From NCBI GenBank assembly GCA_902610255.1, contig CACLUX010000005.1, positions 1 through 64,000 on the forward strand: a DNA stretch of 64,000 nucleotides. The letters are read 5' to 3'. The position numbers and the translations under genes are program-made. A model generated the notes under the pieces. The model was given only the letters and a program-made list of their open reading frames with translations, was not told the DNA's origin and searched no databases. Of the stretch, positions 1-8,609 are shown one piece after another (positions within the stretch are counted from its first letter, which is position 1; every line of letters starts with the position of its first letter). The DNA is from an uncultured Alphaproteobacteria bacterium. GTDB taxonomy: Bacteria > Pseudomonadota > Alphaproteobacteria > HIMB59.

Positions 1-345
1 GCAATTACAGACTCCATTCTTGGAGCTCTATCTCTAAGAGACATAGGTACATATTTTCCAAATAATAAAAAAAATTTAAATAGAAACTCAATAGATTTCT
101 TAAATTATGCTTTAAATAAGATGAATTCGAAGAAAAAAATGATTAATAATATTGACTTAATGATTGTTTCAGAGGAACCCAAAATTAATCCTCATTTTAA
201 AAAAATTTTAGACAGTATTTCAAAGAAACTTAATATCAATAAAAATAGTATAGCTATAAAAGCAACTACTAATGAAAAATCTGGACTAATTGGTAGAGGT
301 GACTTTATAGCCTGTTGGTCAAATATTTCCCTGAGAGAAAACTAA
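1..345 (+). CDS. ispF: 2-C-methyl-D-erythritol 2,4-cyclodiphosphate synthase, C-terminal part
   Basis: The reading frame is open from the first base of the window, so the 5' end lies outside. The 114 visible residues match the C-terminal two thirds of IspF, which cyclises a CDP-methylerythritol phosphate in the non-mevalonate isoprenoid pathway. Recognisable segments are [17 protein letters not shown] near the start, [14 protein letters not shown] in the middle and the [14 protein letters not shown] signature near the end. In many alphaproteobacteria IspF is fused behind IspD; the missing N-terminus prevents deciding that here. The stop overlaps the stop of the convergent lipA by four bases. 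It shares its pathway with dxr (27499-28593). Confidence 0.9.
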   Translation, partial: AITDSILGALSLRDIGTYFPNNKKNLNRNSIDFLNYALNKMNSKKKMINNIDLMIVSEEPKINPHFKKILDSISKKLNINKNSIAIKATTNEKSGLIGRGDFIACWSNISLREN

Positions 346-1250
346 ACTACTTTTTTCAGTCTTTCAAAGTCCTCGTCTGCATGATAACTTGATCTTGTCA
401 TTGGTGAAGAGGAAATCATTTTAAAACCTAGATTTAAACAGATATTATAAAGACTTTTAAACTCTTCAGGAGTATAAAACTTATGAACTTTTTCATGATG
501 AATAGAAGGTTGCAGATATTGCCCTATTGTAACAAAATCAATATTAGAATTTTTCATATCCTTTAACACTTCGATGATTTCTGAATATTCCTCTCCTAAT
601 CCAACCATTATACCAGACTTTGTAAAAATTGATCGGTCAAATTCTTTTACCTCTCGTAAAAGTCTCAAACTTTCTAAATAATTTGATCCAGGTCTGATTT
701 GTTTATAAATTCTTGGAACTGTTTCTAAATTATGGTTGAAAACATCAGGTTTAACTTTTGCGATATCTATATAATTTCTATTTTTTCTGAGAAAGTCAGG
801 AGTTAAAATTTCTATTGTCGTTTTATTTGATAGTTCTCTTATATACCTAATTGTGTCAATAAAATGCTGAGCACCACCATCAGGTAAGTCATCTCGGTCT
901 ACACTTGTTACTACAACATGTTTAAGTCCTAATTTTAAAACAGATTTGGCGACGTTTAGAGGCTCCATTGGATCTGGAGGTTCCGATGGTTTACCAGTTT
1001 TTACGTTACAGAATGCACATGCTCTTGTGCAGGTATCTCCTAATATCATAAAAGTTGCATGTTTTTTATCCCAACATTCTCCAATATTTGGACATGCTGC
1101 TTCTTGACATACAGTAACTAAGTTATGAGATTTAACTGTGTCTAATGTTTCAAAATATTTTTTTGATGTTGGTGCCTTTACTTTCAACCAATCAGGTTTT
1201 TTAATTGTCGTAGGATTAAATTTTTTTATCTTTTCTGGATGTCTAATCAT
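342..1250 (-). CDS. lipA: Lipoyl synthase
   Basis: Radical SAM enzyme that inserts two sulfurs into protein-bound octanoyl groups to make lipoyl cofactors. The 302-residue protein has both iron-sulfur cysteine sets: the lipoyl-synthase-specific set [12 protein letters not shown] (C48, C53, C59) and the radical SAM set CTRACAFC (C74, C78, C81). Further matches are [15 protein letters not shown] and the C-terminal [13 protein letters not shown]. It is the last gene of the pdh group and would modify the lipoyl domains of the adjacent PdhB and PdhC. The start lies two bases after the lpd stop, so co-transcription is likely. Confidence 0.97.
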   Translation of the reverse strand: MIRHPEKIKKFNPTTIKKPDWLKVKAPTSKKYFETLDTVKSHNLVTVCQEAACPNIGECWDKKHATFMILGDTCTRACAFCNVKTGKPSEPPDPMEPLNVAKSVLKLGLKHVVVTSVDRDDLPDGGAQHFIDTIRYIRELSNKTTIEILTPDFLRKNRNYIDIAKVKPDVFNHNLETVPRIYKQIRPGSNYLESLRLLREVKEFDRSIFTKSGIMVGLGEEYSEIIEVLKDMKNSNIDFVTIGQYLQPSIHHEKVHKFYTPEEFKSLYNICLNLGFKMISSSPMTRSSYHADEDFERLKKVV

Positions 1251-1252
1251 GT

Positions 1253-2626
1253 TTAAAAATGTAAGGGTTTTTCAAAAGCTGATAAGACACTTTCATGGAT
1301 AGACTCTGATAGAGTTGGATGTGCGAAAACAGTATTGATAAATTCATCTTCTGTTGACTCTGATGAAATAGCTAGGCCAAATGTGGCTATCATTTCTGTA
1401 ACATCAGGTCCAATAAGATGTGCACCCAATACCTCTCCGGTCTCAGAATTAAAGAGAGTTTTAACAAAACCATATGAGTTAGACATAGTTTGTGATTTAC
1501 CATTTGCTAAAAATGGAAAATTACCCGTCTTATAGGGAGTTTTATTGTCTTTAAGTTGTTGTTCAGTGAAACCAACAGTAGCTATTTGTGGTAAGCTATA
1601 TATGCAACCAGGGATATGATTTTCTTTTGGTTTATGAGTATCATTACCTGTTGAAATATGTGTCACACAATTTATGGCGTTATGCATTGCTTTATGAGCT
1701 AACCATGGAGCACCAATAATATCACCAATGGCATATAAACCCTTAATATTTGTCTCGTAATTGTGGTTTGTATTTATATAACCAGTATCAGATAGATCTA
1801 AATTAATGGAACTTATAAAGTCTTTATCTATATTTGGTATAACACCTACAGATAATATTAATGCATCACATGTTACATTTTGATCAATGTTTTTAAAGCT
1901 TACATTCTTTTTGTCTTCAACAATTTTTTCAATTTTTGCATTTAACTGAAATTTAATACCCTTTTTTTCAAATATTTTTTTTGCTTCATTTGAAATATCG
2001 TTATCAAACTGAGGTAAAATTTTATTTTGAGACTCAAATACTGTAACATCCGAACCTAAAGCATTATAGATACTTGCAAACTCTATTCCAATAGCTCCTG
2101 ATCCGATAATACATAATTTTTTTGGAAGAAATTTAGGTATCATTGCCTCTTTGGAGCTCCAGATTAAATTAGAAAATTTAATGTCACCAATTGTTCTAGG
2201 TTTGCATCCCGTAGCGATAATCATATTTTTAGAGGAAATTTCATCTGAAGTTGTATTTACAAAAAATTCATTATCTTTTTTTTTTGGATATGCTCGATGT
2301 TTATAAATATCTATTTTATTTTTTTTCATGAGTGAGTTAACACCTTTTGATAAATTATCAGATGCTGTTCTTGACATTTCAACAACTTTATCTAGAGCAA
2401 TTTTAGTAAGATCTTTCTTATCAAGCCCAAAATGATTAGCCTCTTCCATGAATTCTGCTGAATGTAGTAATGATTTAGTTGGAATACATCCCCAATTAAG
2501 ACATACACCTCCTAGTTTATCCTCTTCAAATAAAGCAACCTTCATACCAAGTTGTGCAGCTTTTATAGCAGCAACATAACCACCAGGACCACCGCCAACT
2601 ATTGATAAATCATACTTATTTGTCAT
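1253..2626 (-). CDS. lpd: Dihydrolipoamide dehydrogenase (E3)
   Basis: FAD-dependent E3 component that reoxidises dihydrolipoamide and passes electrons to NAD. The 457 residues show the FAD-binding [10 protein letters not shown] at about 11-20, the redox-active disulfide in [14 protein letters not shown] (C42 and C47), a second nucleotide-binding [13 protein letters not shown], the AIGDI segment that closes the FAD site, and the C-terminal HPTLSE with the catalytic His-Glu pair. The start overlaps the end of pdhC by 11 bases. Position in the pdh operon indicates service to pyruvate dehydrogenase, although one E3 often serves other 2-oxoacid complexes too. Confidence 0.96.
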   Translation of the reverse strand: MTNKYDLSIVGGGPGGYVAAIKAAQLGMKVALFEEDKLGGVCLNWGCIPTKSLLHSAEFMEEANHFGLDKKDLTKIALDKVVEMSRTASDNLSKGVNSLMKKNKIDIYKHRAYPKKKDNEFFVNTTSDEISSKNMIIATGCKPRTIGDIKFSNLIWSSKEAMIPKFLPKKLCIIGSGAIGIEFASIYNALGSDVTVFESQNKILPQFDNDISNEAKKIFEKKGIKFQLNAKIEKIVEDKKNVSFKNIDQNVTCDALILSVGVIPNIDKDFISSINLDLSDTGYINTNHNYETNIKGLYAIGDIIGAPWLAHKAMHNAINCVTHISTGNDTHKPKENHIPGCIYSLPQIATVGFTEQQLKDNKTPYKTGNFPFLANGKSQTMSNSYGFVKTLFNSETGEVLGAHLIGPDVTEMIATFGLAISSESTEDEFINTVFAHPTLSESIHESVLSAFEKPLHF

Positions 2627-3899
2627 CTGAAATATTTTCTAAATTTTGTACAATACTAGAAAAAAATTGTGAAGCTAAAACTCCATCAACAGCTCTATGA
2701 TCACATGATAATGTCAAATTTATAAAACTCCCTATTTCAATCTTACCTTTGTCCACATAAACATCCTCAAAAATCTGGCCTACTGCTAATATGTATGTTT
2801 GTCCTGGTAAAATAATAGCATCAAAACTTCGGATATTAAATGAACCCAAATTAGATATACTTATGACACCATCTGACAGATCAGAGGGAGAAAGTTTATT
2901 ATCTCTTGTTAAATTTATCTTTTCATTAAGATTAGAGTTGATTTCATTTAAATTAAAATTATTTATCTTTTTGATTACAGGCATTTTTAAGCCAAATTTA
3001 GAGTCAACCGCAATACCAATATTATGAGCTTTGTTAATAATAAATTCACCATTATCTTTATATGTACAATTTGAGTCTGGAAATGCTTTGAATGCATTTG
3101 ATATAGATTGCATTAATATCGCATTTAAAGAGTACTTATTACCTTTTAATTTTTGATCTTTTCTAAATTTTAATAGGGTAGCCATATTCACTCTAGTGTT
3201 TAAATAAAAATGTGGAATGTTATTTTTGGAATGTGTTGTTGCTTTTGCAATAGCTTGTCGTAATCTATTAACATTAGGGCTTTCAGACAAATAATTTGAG
3301 TCTGATACATCTCTTAAAATAATTCTATTATCTGGACCAGTACCTTTTAATTTTGATAAATCTATAGATTTTTCATTTGATATTTTTTTGGCAAGTGGGG
3401 ATATAAATACTCTTATAGCCCCGTTATCAAAATTTTCATTTATATCAAGATCATCGGTATGTATTCTTCTTGAAATCGATTTTATTTTTGAAATATCTAT
3501 ATTTTTTTTTTGAGCTATTTTTTTAGCTAAGGGTGTAATTAATATTTTATCTGAAACAAAATCTTTATCATTTTCAGAAGGATTTATTTCTAAGGTTTGT
3601 ATTTTATTATCTGAATTATTATTTTTTAGAAAATTATTTATATCCTCTTGTGTAAAAGTCAAATCATCTGAAATTAATGCTACTAATTGATTAACATTTG
3701 CTGTTTCACCTTCCTTCGATATTATTTTAGCAATATATCCATCCTCTGGTGACTCGTACTCCATTGTGGCTTTATCTGTTTCAACTTCGAATAAAACCTC
3801 ACCACTTAATATTGGATCTTTTTCTTTTTTTATCCACTTTACAATTTTACCCTCCTCCATTGTGGGAGATAAAGAGGGTAAATTCACTTCATATAACAT
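2616..3899 (-). CDS. pdhC: Pyruvate dehydrogenase E2, dihydrolipoamide acetyltransferase
   Basis: Core acetyltransferase of pyruvate dehydrogenase, 427 residues. An N-terminal lipoyl domain (about 1-78) carries the lipoylated lysine K43 in ETDKAT. The C-terminal catalytic domain (about 205-427) ends with the active-site SCDHRAVDG (H401, D405). Between them lie two similar segments resembling the peripheral-subunit-binding domain: one at about 119-155 (ILITPLAKKIAQKKNIDISK) and one at about 164-199 (VFISPLAKKISNEKSIDLSK followed by the usual GTGPDNRI). Family members normally have one. The first copy lacks the glycine-rich GTG turn, so it may be a degenerate duplicate. The start overlaps the pdhB stop by one base. 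Confidence 0.95.
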   Translation of the reverse strand: MLYEVNLPSLSPTMEEGKIVKWIKKEKDPILSGEVLFEVETDKATMEYESPEDGYIAKIISKEGETANVNQLVALISDDLTFTQEDINNFLKNNNSDNKIQTLEINPSENDKDFVSDKILITPLAKKIAQKKNIDISKIKSISRRIHTDDLDINENFDNGAIRVFISPLAKKISNEKSIDLSKLKGTGPDNRIILRDVSDSNYLSESPNVNRLRQAIAKATTHSKNNIPHFYLNTRVNMATLLKFRKDQKLKGNKYSLNAILMQSISNAFKAFPDSNCTYKDNGEFIINKAHNIGIAVDSKFGLKMPVIKKINNFNLNEINSNLNEKINLTRDNKLSPSDLSDGVISISNLGSFNIRSFDAIILPGQTYILAVGQIFEDVYVDKGKIEIGSFINLTLSCDHRAVDGVLASQFFSSIVQNLENISDDK

Positions 3900-5269
3900 T
3901 AATTTATATATGACACTTTTTTAATAGCAGATACAATTTCATCAGTGTTGGGTAATGCCAATTTTTCTAAATTTTCTGCATATGGCATTGGGACATCTTT
4001 TCCACTAACTTTAATTATTTCTGAGTCAAGGAAATCAAAGCAATTTGATTGGATTAAATAAGATAAATGTGATCCAAAACTTGTACTACCAAAGCCATCC
4101 TCAACAATTACAACTCTATTGGTTTTTTTTACGGATTTATATATCAATTCTTCATCTAGAGGTTTAATTGATCTTAGATCTATAATATCAGGACTAATCC
4201 CCAGTTTTTCAATTGATGGAAGAGCGTTTAATATTCTTTGAACAGACATTGAAAAACCAATAATAGTTACATCTTTACCTTCTTTAATAAGATTGCCTTT
4301 ACCAATAGGAATTAAATAATCGTTATCTTCTGGAACGTTGGTTTTTTCTTTATATAGTAATTCATGTTCTAAAAAAACAACAGGATTGGGATTTCGAATA
4401 GATGATTTTAATAAACCTTTTGCATCTCTTGCATTTGAAGGAGCAATTACTATCAAGCCTGGAATATGAGAGAACCAAGATATAAAACATTGGCTATGTT
4501 GTGCTCCAACTCTAGCCGCAGCACCATTTGGGCCTCGAAAAACTATAGGAACATTTATTTCTCCACCTGACATATATAAAGATTTAGCTGCAGAATTAAC
4601 TATTTGATCAATTGCTTGCATAGAAAAATTAAAAGTCATAAATTCACATATAGGCTTAATTCCTGCCATGGCTGCTCCAATAGCTAAACCTGTAAAACCA
4701 TGCTCAGAAATAGGAGTATCTAAAACCCTTTTTGATCCAAATTTATCAAGAAGTCCTTGGGTTACTTTATATGCACCATCGTATTCAGCTACCTCTTCTC
4801 CTAACAGAAAAACATCTTTGTCTAATTTCATTTCTTCTTCGATAGCTTGATTCAATGCCTCTCTCATTGATATTTCTTTTTCTGACCAATTCTTTTCACC
4901 TGAATTTTCTTTTGTTTGATTTAAAAGAGAATTCATTGAAATATTTTCCTCTGTTGTAAGAGGTTCAGATCCGTTAGAGGAGACTTGTGGAGATTTTTCA
5001 ATGGATACTTCTGGTATCTCCTCTATTTCCTCACCATCAACTTTAAGTAAAGCAATCTCAGTATTAACACTTATATTTTCAGTACCCTCTTTAACTAATA
5101 TTTTCTCAACTTTACCATCATCAGGTGACTCTAGTTCCATAGTAGCTTTATCAGTCTCAATTTCTGCTAAAATATCTCCTGAAACTACACTATCTCCCTC
5201 TTTAACTAACCATTTTACTAAGTTACCTGTTTCCATTGTAGGGGATAAAGCTGGTAGAAGTATTTTCAT
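3899..5269 (-). CDS. pdhB: Pyruvate dehydrogenase E1 beta subunit with N-terminal lipoyl domain
   Basis: Beta subunit of the thiamine-diphosphate-dependent E1. The 456-residue length is explained by an extra N-terminal lipoyl domain (about 1-80, K41 in ETDKATMELESPDDG), joined by a Ser/Glu/Asn-rich linker (about 80-130) to the E1-beta core (EALNQAIEEEM, FLLGEEVAEYDGAYKVTQGL, HSQCFISWFSHIPGL, EDGFGS). A lipoylated E1-beta is a known alphaproteobacterial trait, so the complex here bears lipoyl groups on both PdhB and PdhC. The start overlaps the pdhA stop in an ATGA arrangement, consistent with translational coupling of the two E1 subunits. Confidence 0.96.
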   Translation of the reverse strand: MKILLPALSPTMETGNLVKWLVKEGDSVVSGDILAEIETDKATMELESPDDGKVEKILVKEGTENISVNTEIALLKVDGEEIEEIPEVSIEKSPQVSSNGSEPLTTEENISMNSLLNQTKENSGEKNWSEKEISMREALNQAIEEEMKLDKDVFLLGEEVAEYDGAYKVTQGLLDKFGSKRVLDTPISEHGFTGLAIGAAMAGIKPICEFMTFNFSMQAIDQIVNSAAKSLYMSGGEINVPIVFRGPNGAAARVGAQHSQCFISWFSHIPGLIVIAPSNARDAKGLLKSSIRNPNPVVFLEHELLYKEKTNVPEDNDYLIPIGKGNLIKEGKDVTIIGFSMSVQRILNALPSIEKLGISPDIIDLRSIKPLDEELIYKSVKKTNRVVIVEDGFGSTSFGSHLSYLIQSNCFDFLDSEIIKVSGKDVPMPYAENLEKLALPNTDEIVSAIKKVSYIN

Positions 5270-6243
5270 AAATATACCTCGGTGTATAATTCTTTTAAAT
5301 CTGGAAGTGGCGACTCAAGTGAAAATTTTTCTACATCTTTAATTTGTTTCTTAATATCACTTTCAATATCTTTAATCGTGTCCTCTTGAATTTTATAATC
5401 ATTTAATAAAGTTTCTTTCATCTTTAACACAGGGTCTATCTCTTTCATTTTATTCACTTCATCTTTAGTCCTGTATAGACCGGGATCAGACATTGAATGG
5501 CCTCTAAATCTATATGTATCCATTTCAATAATGTAGGGCTTAGAATTTTTTTCGATATATTCTCTTGCCCTTATAGCTGACTCACTTACATTAAAAAAAT
5601 TCATTCCGTTTACTTTTTCACCTTTAATGCCAAATACAGTTGCTCGTTCGTACAACTCACCTCCTGCTGCAGACCTTCCAATAGATGTACCCATTCCATA
5701 TTTATTATTTTCGATAATAAATAATACTGGTAACTCCCAAAGTGATGCTAAATTAAATGCCTCAAAAACTTGGCCATTACTCATAGCTCCGTCCCCTAAA
5801 TAGACTCTTGAAATCTTTTTTTCGTTTCTGTATTTATGTGCGAAACCTATACCAACGCCTAAAGGTACTTGTGCTCCAACGATACCGTGCCCACCATAAA
5901 ATCTATTAGCTTTAGAGAACATGTGCATTGATCCACCCTTGCCTTTTGAAATTCCATCTTTCCTTCCAGTTAATTCAGCCATTACTAGTTTAGGATCTAC
6001 TCCACGAGCTAATATATGTCCATGATCTCTATAAGCAGTGATAACGGTATCCTCTGAGTTAATAGAAGAAAGAATACCTATGACAACAGCCTCTTGGCCA
6101 ATGTATAAATGACAAAAACCTCCAATTTTTCCAGCTCCATATAATTGAGCAGCTTTCTCTTCAAATTTTCTAATTAAAAACATTTTTTCGTAAAACTTCA
6201 GTAACTGGTCGTTTGTAAAATTATTTTTGTTTTTTTTATTCAT
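5266..6243 (-). CDS. pdhA: Pyruvate dehydrogenase E1 alpha subunit
   Basis: Alpha subunit of E1, binding thiamine diphosphate and decarboxylating pyruvate. The 325-residue protein begins its fold at FYEKMFLIRKFEEKAAQLYG and contains GGFCHLYIGQEA, the TPP/metal motif GDGAMSNGQVFEAFN and the conserved phosphorylation-loop-like YRFRGHSMSDPG. The chosen start, MNKKNKNNF, leaves a short Asn/Lys-rich tail typical of the family. It follows the ftsB-like gene after one base and overlaps pdhB by four. Confidence 0.96.
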   Translation of the reverse strand: MNKKNKNNFTNDQLLKFYEKMFLIRKFEEKAAQLYGAGKIGGFCHLYIGQEAVVIGILSSINSEDTVITAYRDHGHILARGVDPKLVMAELTGRKDGISKGKGGSMHMFSKANRFYGGHGIVGAQVPLGVGIGFAHKYRNEKKISRVYLGDGAMSNGQVFEAFNLASLWELPVLFIIENNKYGMGTSIGRSAAGGELYERATVFGIKGEKVNGMNFFNVSESAIRAREYIEKNSKPYIIEMDTYRFRGHSMSDPGLYRTKDEVNKMKEIDPVLKMKETLLNDYKIQEDTIKDIESDIKKQIKDVEKFSLESPLPDLKELYTEVYL

Positions 6244-6244
6244 C

Positions 6245-6532
6245 TTAATCTAATTTTAATATGGTCTCTCCATCTTGAATATTAGGGTTATTCTGTTTTG
6301 TAATTTCATCAATATAATCCTCTTTATTAGAATAGAAAGAATGTAAATCAATATTAATATCTAACATTTTTTGATCGAGATTGGATTGCAATTTTTTATA
6401 CATTTTTTCCTCAAATTGATAAATTAAGTAATTTCCAATATTGAACTTTCCATAAACTGTGTGATATATCAGGTAAATCAATACAAATATAAAAAAGAAA
6501 TTTATTAAACTACTAGCTTTTAAAAACTTCAC
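6245..6532 (-). CDS. FtsB/DivIC-like septum formation initiator protein
   Basis: A 95-residue small membrane protein with one N-terminal transmembrane segment (about residues 8-26, FFFIFVLIYLIYHTVYG), followed by GKFNIGNYL and a short helical, coiled-coil-prone stretch with YKKLQSNLDQKM. This layout fits the FtsB/DivIC family that bridges divisome proteins in the periplasm. Identification also rests on context: in many alphaproteobacteria an ftsB-like gene sits between eno and pdhA, exactly as here. Sequence similarity alone would be weak evidence. It overlaps the 3' end of eno by 20 bases. Confidence 0.7.
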   Translation of the reverse strand: MKFLKASSLINFFFIFVLIYLIYHTVYGKFNIGNYLIYQFEEKMYKKLQSNLDQKMLDINIDLHSFYSNKEDYIDEITKQNNPNIQDGETILKLD

Positions 6533-7784
6533 TTAATTCACCAGCATACCCTTTAATATTGTCATTTTCTGATATTCTAAGTAACTGATTGTATTTTGCA
6601 ACTCTATCAGATCTAGCTAATGAACCAGTTTTAATCAAAGGACAGCGTGAAGCAACAGCTAAATCTGAGATAAAAGAATCTTCAGTTTCTCCTGACCTAT
6701 GAGACATAATTGATGCAAAACTATTATCTGTCGCTAGGTTGATAGCTTCTAGAGTTTCTTTAACTGTGCCTATTTGATTCAATTTAATTAAAATACTGTT
6801 AGCTTGTTTTTCATCTATACCAGTTTGCAACTTTTGTATATTTGTAACAAAAAGATCATCACCAACTAATCGTATCTTTGAACCAAGTTTATTTGTAATT
6901 TTTACCCAACCTTCATAATCTTCCTCATTAAGTGCATCTTCAATTGAAAAAATAGGATAGTTTTTACAAATATTTTCATAAACACTAATCATTTCTTCAG
7001 TTGAATATGAGTTACCTTCAAAATTATATTTTCCATCAGAGTAAAACTCACTAGAAGCTGCATCTAATGAAATTTTAAAGTGATCATTTAATTTGAAGCC
7101 TGCTTTTGAAATTGAATTACATATTAAATCTAAAACATCTAAATGAGATTTTAAATTAGGAGCAAAACCCCCCTCATCGCCAAGATTAGTATTTAAAGAT
7201 CTAGATTTTAATTCTTTTTTTATATTGGCTATTACAGAATGTGTTGAGGATAAAGCTTCAGTTAAAGATTTAAATCCTATTGGTAAAATCATAAACTCTT
7301 GAAAATCAACATCATTATCAGCATGTTGTCCGCCATTTATTACATTCAACATTGGAACAGGAATAATTAAATTATCTAAACCCTGGGAAAGAAATATTGC
7401 ACCAAAGTTTGCATAAGACCAAGCCTTATAGTAAGCAAGACTAAGAGATAAAATAGCGTTTGCTCCATAATTTGATTTATTTTCTGTACCATCTAAATCT
7501 ATTAGGAGTTGATCAAATTCTCTGAAATCAGCAAAACTTTTATATAAAATTTTTGGTTTTATGAGTTTGTTAACATTAGATACAGCTTTTAAGACACCTT
7601 TGCCACTCATTCTATTTGTGTCTAAATCTCTTAATTCTAATGCTTCAAATTTTCCTGTAGATGCACCTGATGGAACCATTCCACGAAATGGATATGGTAT
7701 ATTTTCAAATATCATTTCACATTCTACAGTTGGGTTACCCCTACTATCAAAAATTTCTCTTGCTGTTATATTTTTAATTTTCAT
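6513..7784 (-). CDS. eno: Enolase
   Basis: Converts 2-phosphoglycerate to phosphoenolpyruvate. The 423-residue protein carries the N-terminal AREIFDSRGNPTVECE, the VPSGASTGKFEALELRD loop, INGGQHADNDVDFQEFM, the catalytic NLGDEGGFAPN, the metal-binding region FSIEDALNEEDYEGW, and the C-terminal SHRSGETEDSFI and KTGSLARSDR. Length is normal. It starts directly after the kdsA stop with no spacer, inside the tpiA-to-lipA run that couples lower glycolysis to pyruvate oxidation. Confidence 0.98.
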   Translation of the reverse strand: MKIKNITAREIFDSRGNPTVECEMIFENIPYPFRGMVPSGASTGKFEALELRDLDTNRMSGKGVLKAVSNVNKLIKPKILYKSFADFREFDQLLIDLDGTENKSNYGANAILSLSLAYYKAWSYANFGAIFLSQGLDNLIIPVPMLNVINGGQHADNDVDFQEFMILPIGFKSLTEALSSTHSVIANIKKELKSRSLNTNLGDEGGFAPNLKSHLDVLDLICNSISKAGFKLNDHFKISLDAASSEFYSDGKYNFEGNSYSTEEMISVYENICKNYPIFSIEDALNEEDYEGWVKITNKLGSKIRLVGDDLFVTNIQKLQTGIDEKQANSILIKLNQIGTVKETLEAINLATDNSFASIMSHRSGETEDSFISDLAVASRCPLIKTGSLARSDRVAKYNQLLRISENDNIKGYAGELSEVFKS

Positions 7785-8609
7785 TTATTTTGCCGCCTTA
7801 TTTATTTTGTTTATAGCATTTAAGAGTTCTGGCATTTTATGTAAATATACCATATTAGGACCGTCACTTAATGCCGTTTCTGGGTTAGGGTGAGTTTCAA
7901 TGAAGAAACCTGCTATCCTTAAAGATGAAGCAGCTTTCGATAATGGTGTCACATACTCTCTAGCACCTCCACTTTTTTTACCCAATCCACCAGGTAGTTG
8001 CACACTGTGAGTTGAGTCAAAAATAATTGGGTATCCAAATGTTTTCATTAAATGAATACCTTTAAAGTCATTTATTAAATAATTATATCCAAATGAATTT
8101 CCCCTTTCAGTTATTAATATTTTTTTGTTATTTTCATTTTCAATTTTATTGATGATATTTGAAACTTCTTTATGTGATAAAAACTGTCCTTTTTTAACAT
8201 TTACAATCTTTTTTGTTTGTGCAGCAGCTTTTATTAAATCTGTTTGCCTACATAAAAAAGCAGGAATTTGTATTACATCAAGAAATTCAGCCAACTTATC
8301 AACTTGAAAAGTCTCATGAACGTCGGAAGTGATAGATATTTTTAAATCTTTTTTGAGATTTTTTAATATATCTATTGATTTATCAAGCGAAATTTTATGA
8401 CGTATTGTTTTATGAGAGCTTCTATTAGCTTTGTCAAAACTACATTTGAATACTAAATTAAACTTTTCTTTTTTTGTATATTTAATAAGAGATTGCGCAA
8501 CTTTTCTGACTAATTTTTCATTTTCTAATAAGCATGGGCCAGATATTAAAGTTAGTCTATCAGTATCATTTTTAATAAGATTTTTAGATAATTGGACAGA
8601 TCTAGGCAT
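7785..8609 (-). CDS. kdsA: 3-deoxy-8-phosphooctulonate synthase (KDO-8-P synthase)
   Basis: Condenses arabinose 5-phosphate with phosphoenolpyruvate to KDO-8-phosphate for the inner core of lipopolysaccharide. The 274 residues include LISGPCLLEN, FKCSFDKANRSS, SDVHETFQ, IPAFLCRQTDL, KKGQFLSHKEV, TERGNSFGYN and DSTHSVQLPGG. In this family the residue at the GPC position distinguishes metal-dependent enzymes (Cys) from metal-independent ones (Asn), so the Cys here predicts the metal-dependent class. It overlaps pyrG by eight bases and abuts eno, whose reaction produces its co-substrate. Confidence 0.95.
   Translation of the reverse strand: MPRSVQLSKNLIKNDTDRLTLISGPCLLENEKLVRKVAQSLIKYTKKEKFNLVFKCSFDKANRSSHKTIRHKISLDKSIDILKNLKKDLKISITSDVHETFQVDKLAEFLDVIQIPAFLCRQTDLIKAAAQTKKIVNVKKGQFLSHKEVSNIINKIENENNKKILITERGNSFGYNYLINDFKGIHLMKTFGYPIIFDSTHSVQLPGGLGKKSGGAREYVTPLSKAASSLRIAGFFIETHPNPETALSDGPNMVYLHKMPELLNAINKINKAAK

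Noticed and set aside
4668-5342. Plus-strand ORFs inside pdhB (60 and 113 residues) as possible antisense genes
   Set aside because: They are shadow frames opposite conserved pyruvate dehydrogenase coding sequence, rich in Ser/Ile/Pro from reverse-complement codons, with no start signals.
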